From positions 1 through 9,282 of the forward strand of contig JBKPCR010000516.1 of NCBI GenBank assembly GCA_046727435.1: a DNA stretch of 9,282 nucleotides, in the 5' to 3' direction. Of the stretch, positions 1 through 6,474 are shown piece after piece. How positions within the stretch are numbered: the first letter of the stretch is position 1; every line of letters starts with the position of its first letter. The notes under the pieces were generated by a model, which did not search any database, had not been told where the DNA came from, and saw only the letters and a program-made list of their open reading frames with translations. A program made the translations under genes and the position numbers. This stretch comes from CAVPRW01 sp046727435 [NCBI: bacterium]. Lineage in GTDB: Bacteria > Tectomicrobia > Entotheonellia > J063.

Positions 1-134
1 GCGATCTGAAACCTTCCACGCCCCTCTGGAGCTGACGTGGGGAAGTGCTCCTCCTGAGAGGTTGCCACCTGACCGCTGAGCAAGAAGCCGGCTAGCAACC
101 CAATGAGCAGACCAATGATCAACAACGTACGCAT
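1..134 (-). CDS. N-terminus of a signal-peptide or membrane-anchored protein (partial)
   Basis: Reading leftward from an ATG at 134-132, 44 codons stay open to the window edge, so only the N-terminus is visible. It begins MRTLLIIGLLIGLLAGFLLS: one positive charge, then an uninterrupted hydrophobic Leu/Ile/Gly stretch to about residue 20. A polar, Glu/Ser/Pro/Gly-containing segment follows (GQVATSQEEHFPTSAPEGRG). This is the pattern of a Sec signal peptide or an N-terminal membrane anchor with an extracytoplasmic body. A strong Shine-Dalgarno (GGAGG on the minus strand, bases 146-142) lies 7 nt before the ATG, which fixes the start. The product family cannot be identified from this fragment. 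Confidence 0.7.
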   Translation of the reverse strand, partial: MRTLLIIGLLIGLLAGFLLSGQVATSQEEHFPTSAPEGRGRFQI

Positions 135-423
135 CCTAAGCCCTCCGCTGTAAGGCCTTGCATCCGTTATCCTGCACCCGACTTGCCTCCGCAGGACAGC
201 GATCGGCATGGGGACATGTCCTGTAGCATGAGACTTGATAATATAATAGGAGATGTGTCAAGCGATGGGCCAGTTCAAGCACTGACGCCGAGGAGGGGTT
301 GTCTCCAATCTTTGGAATACTCGTGGGAATGACCAGCTCGGCACGCCGCCGCATGGAGGAGCAACCCGGGACGCCCGTTGCTGGGAGAGGATCGGCTGTT
401 GTTGCACCCAGAAAGGGGGAGCA
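135..423. other. Intergenic region between divergent genes
   Basis: This stretch separates the leftward membrane-protein gene from the rightward small gene at 424 and should hold both promoters. A perfect TATAAT occurs at 242-247 on the plus strand, but no acceptable -35 lies 16-18 nt upstream (219-224 reads tcctgt). The TTGATA at 235-240 is too close to serve. It is at best a weak promoter candidate. Reading frames here do not look like protein. Confidence 0.3.
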
Positions 424-690
424 ATGGATCGCCTGTGGGGGTTGTACGAGCACTGGTGTATGGAAGAACTCATCAGCCTACGCGAGTTCATTACACGTCT
501 GAAAACGGGAGAGTTCGGCGCGTTCAACCGAGACGATGTGGTCGGCCTTCTCCGGGAAATTGAGGCAAGTATACTCGAAAATATCGAGCTCAAAGCCCTG
601 GAGAATCCCATGCTTGAAGAGTTGAAAGAGGACCGTATGGCTGAGACCAGCCAAGAGATTGACGAGCTGATCGCCGATTGGGATCGCTGA
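424..690 (+). CDS. Small acidic helical protein of unknown function (88 aa)
   Basis: An 88-residue open frame with a purine-rich ribosome site (GGGGGAG, 3 nt before the ATG). The protein is strongly charged and predicted by eye to be almost entirely helical. An N-terminal part with Trp/Tyr (MDRLWGLYEHWCMEELISL) is followed by an acidic Glu/Leu-rich stretch (LREIEASILENIELKALENP) and an acidic C-terminus ending ELIADWDR. There is no signal peptide, metal motif or recognisable catalytic motif. I do not recognise the family. It is convergent with the gene ending at 785, separated by 94 bp in which I see no convincing terminator. The ribosome site and protein-like composition favour a real gene, but it could still be spurious. 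Confidence 0.5.
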   Translation: MDRLWGLYEHWCMEELISLREFITRLKTGEFGAFNRDDVVGLLREIEASILENIELKALENPMLEELKEDRMAETSQEIDELIADWDR

Positions 691-784
691 AAGAATCCAC
701 ACCCGCCAAGTGCGCGGGGGCCAACAGGTCCAACACCGTCTATCGACATGCCGAGAGGAGGTCCGCCCATCTGACTCGGGCTCT

Positions 785-1495
785 CTATGGTTTATTCAGA
801 CGAATACGAATAGCTGTGGGGCGTTTCTCCCCATCTCTGGTAATGCCAGCATTCTGAAAAACGATTGGTGTGCCACTCACATATAAATCTGGATTGTCAA
901 GGATATTCAGCAGATCGGGATCCTCCACGTGATCCCGGCTGAACCAAAAATCGGGTGCCCCATCCCACCCGATGAACCCAAACCTTTCGAGGCGTTTATA
1001 GTAGTTGATGCGGCCTTCAAGCCAGATCTGCTGCCCATCGGACTCTATTCGGAAAGACTTCGCACCTTTCAAGTTGTCTTCGATGTCAAACAGCTCGAAG
1101 GAGAAATCACGGTAAATACGCACCCCGATGACCCGCCTGTCGCGATTGGAACGGTCGAAGATACATGCCCCCAATGCCACAAAGACCGCGTATTCACCGC
1201 CACCCTCGACGTCTAATTGGCTGTCGAGGGCCAAATAGATACTCTTTTGTACCGGGCGAAGCCGTCGCTGGACCTCGAGAAACTCCCGCTGTTTGTCCAG
1301 ATCATCCGTATCCGCTGTAACTTGCACCCCCACCGAAATGGGTAGGGGCTTCTCGAAGCCCGCAAGTCGATACACCATGAAGTCTAATTTGAACTCATGA
1401 TCGTATTTTTCCTTGGACTCGATAAGGCACCCCATCTCCTTCAGTCGTGATTTGAGGCGATCTTCAAGATCCTTCCCGCTGATAAAGGGGCTCAT
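785..1495 (-). CDS. Hypothetical protein: nuclease-like N-terminal half plus cold-shock/OB-like C-terminal half (236 aa)
   Basis: The start at 1495 is preferred: a minus-strand GGAGG (1509-1505) sits 9 nt upstream. An upstream in-frame ATG at 1585 has no ribosome site and would add 30 residues of low-quality, Arg-rich sequence. Residues 1-95 contain a hydrophobic strand with an Asp (KLDFMVYRL, D38), then ISVGVQVT (residues 53-60), then a Lys in DDLDKQREF (K68). This order resembles a PD-(D/E)xK-like alpha-beta core with Q58 in the acidic slot. That assignment is inference. Residues 159-234 read like a cold-shock or S1-type OB fold: a GRINYY strand, an RNP1-like RFGFIGWDGAPDFWF (171-185), a variable acidic loop, then GTPIVFQ and a basic last strand AIRIRL. 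CSD-like modules usually bind single-stranded nucleic acid. There is no signal peptide, so it is probably cytoplasmic. No operon partner is visible. Confidence 0.65.
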   Translation of the reverse strand: MSPFISGKDLEDRLKSRLKEMGCLIESKEKYDHEFKLDFMVYRLAGFEKPLPISVGVQVTADTDDLDKQREFLEVQRRLRPVQKSIYLALDSQLDVEGGGEYAVFVALGACIFDRSNRDRRVIGVRIYRDFSFELFDIEDNLKGAKSFRIESDGQQIWLEGRINYYKRLERFGFIGWDGAPDFWFSRDHVEDPDLLNILDNPDLYVSGTPIVFQNAGITRDGEKRPTAIRIRLNKP

Positions 1496-1930
1496 GCGTC
1501 GCTTCCTCCAAGCTGCCCCCCGACCAGAGGCTACGGCGCCACTCTCTCGGCAATTCCGCGTTCGATTGTCAAAGAACGAGGCCATCCAAATTGCGGCTAA
1601 CTATAGTCAAGACCGTCAACGATGGCAAGAGAAATTCAGGAGTGCACAGCCTGTATGATCGCTTGAGGCGCGACTGGCAGCGTCTGCCGGGGGGGGATAC
1701 TTTTTGCCGGGTCAGAGGCGGGCAGGGAGCCGGCCGGTGCGGCTGCTGTCAAGGCGAGTCCATACAAACCCCACGTGCGGGTACGCGCACATAGCGTCGG
1801 TTCCAGTAAAATACCCTGGGATGAGTCGTGGCACAGCGCTTGCTTCGTCACGTAATTGCACGAGGAGCCCTAGCGCTGGCCGCAGCCCGGGCTGTTGGGG
1901 CACCGCCTGGTGTCAAGTATAAGTATTATC
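1496..1930. other. Gene-poor stretch, nothing assignable
   Basis: Several short frames are open here on both strands, but none has a good ribosome site together with protein-like composition. Their products are Arg/Gly/Ser/Pro-rich, as expected from shadow frames in GC-rich DNA. A run of seven or more G residues near 1689 is the only local oddity. It may hold the promoter of the leftward gene at 1495, but no consensus element stands out. Confidence 0.3.
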
Positions 1931-2068
1931 ATGGCCGCGAAGGAGACCACAGTGGAAGGTTTGTTGTTTTTTTCAGGAGCGTTGGCAATGCTTATCGGAT
2001 TGGTGGCAATGATCGAGGGCAACCTGCACTGCTTAGGGCTCTTGCGGCGCAAAAAAGGCCGTCCGTGA
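1931..2068 (+). CDS. Candidate small single-span membrane protein (45 aa)
   Basis: A 45-codon frame opens at an ATG (1931) and ends at TGA (2066-2068). The product has a short polar N-terminus (MAAKETTVEG), one hydrophobic segment (LLFFSGALAMLIGLVAMIEG, residues about 11-30) and a basic tail (LLRRKKGRP). By the positive-inside rule the C-terminus would face the cytoplasm. No good Shine-Dalgarno precedes the ATG, and an in-frame GTG seven codons upstream is possible. The same frame stays open for about 40 codons after the TGA, starting SLRYALQHQRAI, so the TGA could be a nonsense change in a longer gene. The family is not recognised. The hydrophobic-then-basic layout is the main support. Confidence 0.35.
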   Translation: MAAKETTVEGLLFFSGALAMLIGLVAMIEGNLHCLGLLRRKKGRP

Positions 2069-2132
2069 TCGCTGCGCTATGCCCTGCAGCACCAACGGGC
2101 TATAAGACTTTCCCCACACGTTCTGCTAGTGA

Positions 2133-2939
2133 TTAGACTGATTCGGTCGACAGCAGACACCGCTGGATGAATAGATCGAGCCGCCGATTGAACCGCTCGT
2201 GGTCCTCCAGAAAGGGGAAATGGCCGGTATCCTCCCAGATCTCCAATTCCACCTCTGCTAGGCCTTCAGCAACCCCTCGCGCCAGGTAGGGGGGGGCGAA
2301 CAGATCATTCAACCCGGCGATAATCAAGCAGGGAGCTTTGATCTGTCCGACCTCCGCCCGCAGATCGCAGGCAAGACACGCCACCCAGGTATACACCACC
2401 GCCCAGGCGTTTTGCTCGAGAATCAAGGTACGCAGCCGCTCTATCTCGACCGCATGTAATGCTGAAGCGGTGGTTGGGAAGCTATAGCGTAAAAACAGAT
2501 CGGCATGGGCGGCCATGTCACCTGCTTCGGCAAGGCGGAAAAGTCGATTGATCAGACTTTGCATATCCCCACTGGCATAATTCCAAGGACTGACGAGGCC
2601 TAGTCCACGCACCAGCGCCGGAGCTTCGAAGGCCATGCGCATCGCCACTGCAGCACCCATGGAGACCCCAATGATAACAGCTGGGCCTGTTCCCAGCCGT
2701 TCCATAAGCTGCTCGAGGCGGCGGGCTGCCTGCGCGATGGCGATCTCCTGCGGGGGCCATGCCACCTGGCCATGTCCCAAGACGTCGACAGTAATGGCCC
2801 GATACCGCTGACGAAAAAATGTGCGTTGGCGCTGCCAAATGCGTTGATTGGTTGCCACTTCGTGGATGAAGACGAGGGAAACCCCCTCACCTACCGTTTC
2901 ATAGGCTATTTCGATGTCATCAATTTGCAGTGTGGCCAA
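2133..2939 (-). CDS. Alpha/beta-fold hydrolase (268 aa)
   Basis: A full-length alpha/beta hydrolase of the esterase/lactonase-like type, a family usually of 260-290 residues. The nucleophile elbow is GVSMGAA with Ser93. The acid is probably Asp212 in GLNDLFAPP, and the base His240 in DTGHFPFLEDH, giving the Ser-Asp-His order of the fold. The oxyanion-loop position reads FIHEVATN (from residue 24) rather than the usual HG, and the strand-4 motif is DVLGHG rather than DxRGHG. The lid or cap is residues about 118-190. There is no signal peptide, so it is cytoplasmic. The substrate cannot be predicted and no pathway genes lie beside it. The start codon is TTG (minus-strand 2939-2937), giving MATLQIDDIEIAYETVG. 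A GGGTG-like ribosome site lies about 5 nt upstream and the fold starts at once, so I accept it. Confidence 0.88.
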   Translation of the reverse strand: MATLQIDDIEIAYETVGEGVSLVFIHEVATNQRIWQRQRTFFRQRYRAITVDVLGHGQVAWPPQEIAIAQAARRLEQLMERLGTGPAVIIGVSMGAAVAMRMAFEAPALVRGLGLVSPWNYASGDMQSLINRLFRLAEAGDMAAHADLFLRYSFPTTASALHAVEIERLRTLILEQNAWAVVYTWVACLACDLRAEVGQIKAPCLIIAGLNDLFAPPYLARGVAEGLAEVELEIWEDTGHFPFLEDHERFNRRLDLFIQRCLLSTESV

Positions 2940-3292
2940 GCTATCACCCAGGACTAGGTGAGTCGAATGCTCCTATGAAGGCGAAGTCAATGACGCATCA
3001 GGGAAGATGAATTGGGGAACGGCTGAAGGGAAAACTGCATGCAATTCTCCACAAGAGCGGGGGGCTCGATGAATTTCACTCTACATCATACGCTGACGCG
3101 GGGGAAAGTCGCAAGCCCACCGTTAAACCCCGGGACTAGGGCGGCTTTTGTTGACCTTAGATAGTCGGCGTGTTCCGGTTGGGTCGATCCTTGCTGGTTG
3201 GCTAAGAGCGGATAGCGACACCCACAAGAGGCGCATGGGAAATCACAGCCTCGTGTTCGCCGCTATCTCCGGATGTATGAGCGCTGAAGGTA
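2940..3292. other. Intergenic region left of the island
   Basis: This lies between the hydrolase start and the left att copy. It contains only short frames; the longest with an ATG near a purine run encodes about 21 residues and is not credible. A 7-bp inverted repeat (GATAGCG 3211-3217, CGCTATC 3261-3267) lies near the island end but has no further support. If the island model is right, this is the chromosomal DNA that originally lay just downstream of tRNA-Phe. Confidence 0.4.
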
Positions 3293-3339
3293 CCAGGTAG
3301 GGCAGGGCGGAATCGAACCGCCGACGCTAGCCTTTTCAG
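3293..3339 (-). repeat. Left attachment site: displaced 3' part of tRNA-Phe
   Basis: A 47-bp direct copy of 6971-7017 with two mismatches (3299 A versus 6977 G; 3328 T versus 7006 C). It covers the tRNA from the anticodon loop through the T arm, the acceptor 3' strand and the discriminator, plus 5 bp beyond. Identity stops exactly after the anticodon loop, as expected for tyrosine-recombinase integration in the anticodon-loop region. Without the 5' half it cannot be a functional tRNA. The two changes alter an acceptor-stem and an anticodon-stem base, consistent with relaxed selection. Confidence 0.85.
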
Positions 3340-3415
3340 TCCGCAAGCTATCGTAAACCGGTAGACTGCGATTGGCAAGCCTTATCGAAACTTGACCGCC
3401 GCATCGGCTATCTAG

Positions 3416-3664
3416 CTGAAAGCGACCCGCGATGGCGAGGTGTAGATTTCCCTGACCAACTTCACAGCACAGATCATTTCGGATATTCTGCGCGACGATG
3501 GCGCTGAAACAGCCCGTGAGTTTGAGGTGAAGGCCGATCTGCAGGGCCGCTCATCGCGATTCCTGGTCCCGGCGCGGCAGTTTGATGGGCTGAGCTGGGT
3601 AACCGAGCACTTGGGAGCGCACGCGATTTGCTCTCCTGGGCAACTTATGAATGCATTTCGCTGA
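3416..3664 (+). pseudogene. Relic of a DUF927-type primase/helicase protein
   Basis: The frame starting at 3416 reads LKATRDGEV, then a TAG at 3443-3445. It continues ISLTNFTAQIISDILRDDGA, later FLVPARQFDGLSWVTEHLGA, and ends at TGA 3662-3664. The pattern 'TRDGEV..L.NF.A.I..D...DDG.E..R.F', followed by 'vPa..F..l.WV.e.lGa.A...pG', is what I recall from the region leading into DUF927 in large primase/helicase proteins of plasmids and integrative elements. Those proteins usually have many hundreds of residues, whereas about 80 remain here. The ATP-binding helicase domain is absent. The in-frame amber codon and loss of both ends make this a pseudogene. It marks the element's former replication module. 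The family name comes from pattern memory and was not searched. Confidence 0.6.
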
Positions 3665-3696
3665 AAGGGGGTGATAGCATATAAGAAGCTGATATC

Positions 3697-3879
3697 CTGA
3701 CATCGCACGAAGTCGCGCAGATGCTCCGGATGAAGCCCGAAACATTGGCCATGAAGGCTCGCATCGGCGAGGTCCCAGGCGTGAAGATCGGCCGAGCGTG
3801 GCTGTTCCGCAGAGAGACGATCGAGCAGCTGCTGAGAGGCACACCGCCAGCACTGGAGCCGTCGCCGGCGGTGGGATGA
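3697..3879 (+). CDS. Excisionase/MerR-like HTH DNA-binding protein, start codon uncertain
   Basis: The frame reads LTSHEVAQMLRMKPETLAMK, then ARIGEVPGVKIGRAWLFRRE and TIEQLLRGTPPALEPSPAVG, ending at TGA 3877-3879. This is the classic HTH_17/excisionase layout: a first helix TSHEVAQML, a recognition helix KPETLAMKAR, a wing VPGVKIGRAWLFRRE and a closing helix TIEQLL. Such proteins bind att-region DNA and steer a tyrosine recombinase toward excision. There is no ATG, GTG or TTG between the upstream in-frame stop (3682-3684) and the domain. The usable starts are CTG at 3697 or an internal ATG at 3721 that would cut helix 1, so the original start may be lost. It lies 33 bp after the primase relic and upstream of a recombinase fragment, the order expected of an element control module. 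Confidence 0.6.
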   Translation: MTSHEVAQMLRMKPETLAMKARIGEVPGVKIGRAWLFRRETIEQLLRGTPPALEPSPAVG

Positions 3880-4065
3880 TGATACGATATGCGGCCGAGG
3901 AGCGCATGCCCCCGCTCCCCGGTTGCGATCGCACAGGAGAACCACCCTCAACAGGAGAAACCCCACGCACGACGCACCCTCATCATAACCTGCGCCGTCA
4001 GGGGTATCAACTGATCCTTACACCCCTCGACACGGGGAGGCATCGACCCCTCGCCCCCGCTCTCT

Positions 4066-4350
4066 ATGTCCCGCGTCCGCAATAAGGATGGGAGCCGGCG
4101 GGCGATCAGCTGCGAGCAGGTGTGGCGGATTATCAAAGGGATGGTGCGCGAGAATGAGCTCCCTGGTGCCGTGGGGACGCACAGCACCCCCAAGACGCTG
4201 GCCCGCAAGGCCATGGCGTGGTCAAATGATACCCGCGTGGTGCAAAAGCTTCTGGGATATCGTAGCTTATCGAGCACCGAAGCCTATTTGAAGTCGCTGA
4301 CGGATCGCGAAGTGTGGATGGCATTCCAGACCGTGATCGCGGCAGCATGA
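4066..4350 (+). pseudogene. Tyrosine recombinase, C-terminal catalytic fragment (94 aa), inactive
   Basis: Only the C-terminal third of a phage-type integrase remains; family members are about 250-400 residues. Visible motifs are an SRVRNKDGSRRAI hairpin, THSTPKT (residues 38-44) where the family has H-x-x-R, RVVQKLLGYRSLSSTEAYL (57-75), and the tyrosine nucleophile Tyr74. The arginine of H-x-x-R is proline (P42) and the usual His/Trp after LG is Tyr65. Box A with the first catalytic Arg and the core-binding domain are missing. No integrase-like sequence is found in the 186 bp upstream. This fragment should not be able to recombine DNA. Its sequence type (RVVQK, SLSSTEAYL) differs from the second recombinase at the right end, so it is not a duplicate. 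Confidence 0.8.
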
Positions 4351-4386
4351 GAACTTCGTCGATCAATGGGAGATCGGAGGGGGCCT

Positions 4387-4614
4387 TTGATCGATCACGC
4401 GATGAAGGATAGCGCGCGCCTCTTGTTGGCGCACTGTGGCGGCGATATCTCTGAAGTAAAGCGGCGACTCTTGGGGGCGTTTATGGCTGTGCAAGATGAT
4501 GAACGGATGCCCCAATATTATCGGCCGCTGATCACACGCCAAGAGATTGCCGAGGAGGCCAGGCGCCTAGACGCCGCCAGCGACACCTTTGGGAATCAAT
4601 GTATGCAACCGTAG
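4387..4614 (+). CDS. Hypothetical small protein (75 aa, or 82 aa from ATG 4366)
   Basis: It directly follows the recombinase fragment. The TTG at 4387 is preferred because GGAGG (4376-4380) lies exactly 6 nt upstream, while the in-frame ATG at 4366 has no ribosome site. The product is soluble and largely helical. A segment KDSARLLLAHCGGDISEVKR is followed by RLLGAFMAVQDDERMPQYYR and an acidic helix RQEIAEEARRLDAASD. The single Cys near the start and the last at CMQP do not form a metal site. I do not recognise the family. Position and spacing suggest it belonged to the same element module as the HTH protein and recombinase, possibly as a small accessory protein. That is inference. Confidence 0.5.
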   Translation: MIDHAMKDSARLLLAHCGGDISEVKRRLLGAFMAVQDDERMPQYYRPLITRQEIAEEARRLDAASDTFGNQCMQP

Positions 4615-4885
4615 GAGAGGATGGAAAGATTTGGAGGGGAGAGGAGCCATGGCTTGGGACGGCTGGAACGCTGGATTTTAAAGGCCCTTCAGTAGTCGGC
4701 GCCGGACGCGCAGGTGCATGGTCATAGCTTACAGAAGTTTGCCTACCCCTTCGTCAATCTTTTCACGGCCGCCGTTGTACACACGGGGCGACCGTTCGCT
4801 GGGAAGACGGGAAAGATTAAGGCATCAACTAACTATCAAGGGGAGTTGCGCTGAATCAGGGCATGCCTGCTTTCTGGAGAGGTAG
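4615..4885. other. Gap with one interrupted frame, upstream of the HAF gene
   Basis: No firm gene is seen. One frame is open from an ATG at 4621 (MERFGGERSHGLGRLERWIL) to a TGA at 4852-4854 except for a single TAG at 4693-4695. Its second half (QVHGHSLQKFAYPFVNLF and onward) looks fairly protein-like, so this may be a decayed gene. Evidence is weak. The promoter of the HAF gene should lie here, but I find no convincing -35/-10 pair. A GGAGAGG ribosome site at 4876-4882 serves the next gene. Confidence 0.3.
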
Positions 4886-6049
4886 ATGATGCGTGTACGT
4901 GGGGTGGTGTATCTGTGTACTCTATGCATTCTGCTGTTACCCGCGTGGTCGGCTTGGGGCCAGCCATTTTATACGGTGACGGACCTCGGCTCCATGATTC
5001 CTCTGGCCATCAACGAGGACGGAGTGATCGTGGGCTCCGCAACCATTGCAGGGGTGCAGACACCGGTGTCATGGGTCGCTGGCCATCAGACGCCGCTCGC
5101 TACCTTAGGTGCCGGTGGCCGTGCGGATGCCATCACGCACACCATGGAGGCGGTGGGGTACGTGCTCACGACGCCGATCGCGACGCAGCAGGCGTCCCAA
5201 TGGGACGCGCAAGGCCGAGTGACCTTGCTGCCGGGCGTGACCTCGGATCTGGCCAGCGCGGCTACGGCGAAGAACGAGGCGGGCTGGATCGCCGGCTATG
5301 GCGATATCCCGAACCAAGGCGGCCCCTTGATTCGTGCCAAACGCTGGTCGCCTCTCGGGGTCGTGGAGAACCTGGCGCCTGTGGGAGGATCAGATAGTTT
5401 CGCTGGGGCCATCGACGCCTCAAATCGGCTATGGGGTTCGACGGAAACAGCCACCGAGACGCACGCGGCACTGTGGGACGCGCAAGGGACACTGCACGAC
5501 TTGGGCACGCTCGGAGGGCTCTTCGCGACGATCTTCGACGTAAACCACTCCGGCATCGGCGTGGGCCTTTCCACCACGGCGAGCGGCGCGAGTGTGGCCG
5601 TATATGCTACGGCGGCTGGCGGCGTGCAGCCCTTGCCGATGCTCCAGGGCATGGTGGAGCTCTGCGGCCACATCCTGGCGCGCTGGATCGGCTGCAACGC
5701 GTATGCAATCAATGACCTACCGCAGGCGGTTGGCTCCTGCTGGACAAGCGCCCCTAATCCCTCCCTCACCGTGGAACATGCGGTCAGCTGGCAGAATGAC
5801 GGCTCGGTGACAGACCTCAATGCGTGGATCGATCCGCGGGCGGGATGGGTGATGGGCCATGCCCAGGACATGAACAACGTCGGGCAGATCGTCGGCCAGG
5901 GCTGGCTCAACGGGCAGGTCCGCGGCTTTCTGCTGACGCTAGCGGACGAGACTACCGCGCTCGCGGCCTACGAGGTGGTGAAGGATGTCCGGGAGACGCT
6001 GCCGGCGCATGTGCGCGAGCGGCTTCCGGCAGTCCTGTTTCACCGATGA
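4886..6049 (+). CDS. Exported HAF-repeat protein, seven repeat cycles (387 aa)
   Basis: The only intact large gene of the island. Residues 1-25 form a Sec signal peptide (MMRVRGVVYLCTLCILLLPA, cleavage probably near AWG-QPF). The rest is built of repeats of the 'extracellular repeat, HAF family' type: a strand W..G....L..LG, then hN..G.hVG. The second motif occurs at about residues 42-50 (INEDGVIVG), 83-91, 129-137, 176-184, 219-227, 275-283 and 329-337 (MNNVGQIVG). The spacing is 41-56 residues. The best full unit is AALWDAQGTLHDLGTLGG at 194-211. Seven cycles suggest a beta-propeller-like fold. Cys260, Cys270 and Cys285 in the longer fifth cycle may form a disulfide. A helical, charged tail follows from 356. 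There is no C-terminal anchor, so it is secreted or periplasmic. Function is unknown for the family. ATG 4889 is better spaced (6 nt) from the ribosome site than 4886 (3 nt). Confidence 0.88.
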   Translation: MMRVRGVVYLCTLCILLLPAWSAWGQPFYTVTDLGSMIPLAINEDGVIVGSATIAGVQTPVSWVAGHQTPLATLGAGGRADAITHTMEAVGYVLTTPIATQQASQWDAQGRVTLLPGVTSDLASAATAKNEAGWIAGYGDIPNQGGPLIRAKRWSPLGVVENLAPVGGSDSFAGAIDASNRLWGSTETATETHAALWDAQGTLHDLGTLGGLFATIFDVNHSGIGVGLSTTASGASVAVYATAAGGVQPLPMLQGMVELCGHILARWIGCNAYAINDLPQAVGSCWTSAPNPSLTVEHAVSWQNDGSVTDLNAWIDPRAGWVMGHAQDMNNVGQIVGQGWLNGQVRGFLLTLADETTALAAYEVVKDVRETLPAHVRERLPAVLFHR

Positions 6050-6090
6050 TGTGGCCAACGCCCGCAAGGGACAGAACGGAGGAGCACACG

Positions 6091-6474
6091 ATGCCGGGGA
6101 AAATGCTCTGCTGGCGCGTCAAAGGAAAATGTCAGGAGTATGGCTGGGCACGACCGGGGATGTGAGACGGATTTGGCATCGGTGCCATGCCTGCGAAGGC
6201 CGGGGCTGGACGATCCCACCGGAGCCGCCGCCGACCGCGACCCCGCGGGAGTATCCCTCGATCGATGAAATGCTGCAGGTCCGCATGCGGGAGTTTTTCG
6301 AGAGCCAGGGCATCCAGTTCGTCGACATCACTGATCAGGTGGTCGACCGCTCGCCGCCTGACGGTGGATGTCGAGGTTAAGGAGTGTATCTGCACGATTC
6401 ATCTGGTGTGCGACCATGTCAGTACGCATCATGGGAAAGAGGTCCGACAGCGGTTGGCTCATCATCCACGCTAA
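6091..6474 (+). pseudogene. Frameshifted gene for a small Cys-rich, zinc-ribbon-like protein
   Basis: A strong ribosome site (GGAGGAG, 6078-6084, spacing 6) precedes the ATG at 6091. The first frame reads MPGKMLCWRVKGKCQEYGWA and stops at TGA 6163-6165. Protein-like sequence continues in another frame: DVRRIWHRCHACEGRGW, then PREYPSIDEMLQVRMREFFE to DQVVDR. It then continues in the first frame again: RLTVDVEVKECICTIHLVCD to a TAA at 6472-6474. One missing base near 6160 (a G run) and one extra base (or two missing) near 6340 would give about 127 residues. CWRVKGKC plus CHACEGRGW looks like a two-knuckle zinc site that has lost one Cys. I do not recognise the family. As it stands, only the first 24 residues, or an alternative internal product, could be made. 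It lies 41 bp after the HAF gene and may have been co-transcribed. Confidence 0.5.

Noticed and set aside
258-770. 170-codon minus-strand frame opposite the gene at 424-690
   Set aside because: The product is very Ser/Arg-rich and low in complexity. The plus-strand frame has the ribosome site and balanced composition.
3211-3267. Inverted repeat GATAGCG/CGCTATC close to the left end of the island
   Set aside because: Seven base pairs 43 bp apart is within chance expectation and no matching copy is seen at the right end.
3293-3339. A second tRNA-Phe gene
   Set aside because: Only the 3' half is present. The sequence after 3339 does not supply a D arm or a 5' acceptor strand.
4649-4681. Ten-residue frame MAWDGWNAGF with a purine-rich leader, possibly a Trp-type leader peptide
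   Set aside because: It has only two Trp codons, there is no attenuator-like stem downstream, and no amino-acid biosynthesis gene follows.
5105-5910. Overlapping frames on both strands within the HAF gene
   Set aside because: The 4886-6049 frame has a signal peptide, ribosome site and internal repeats; the other frames are shadows.
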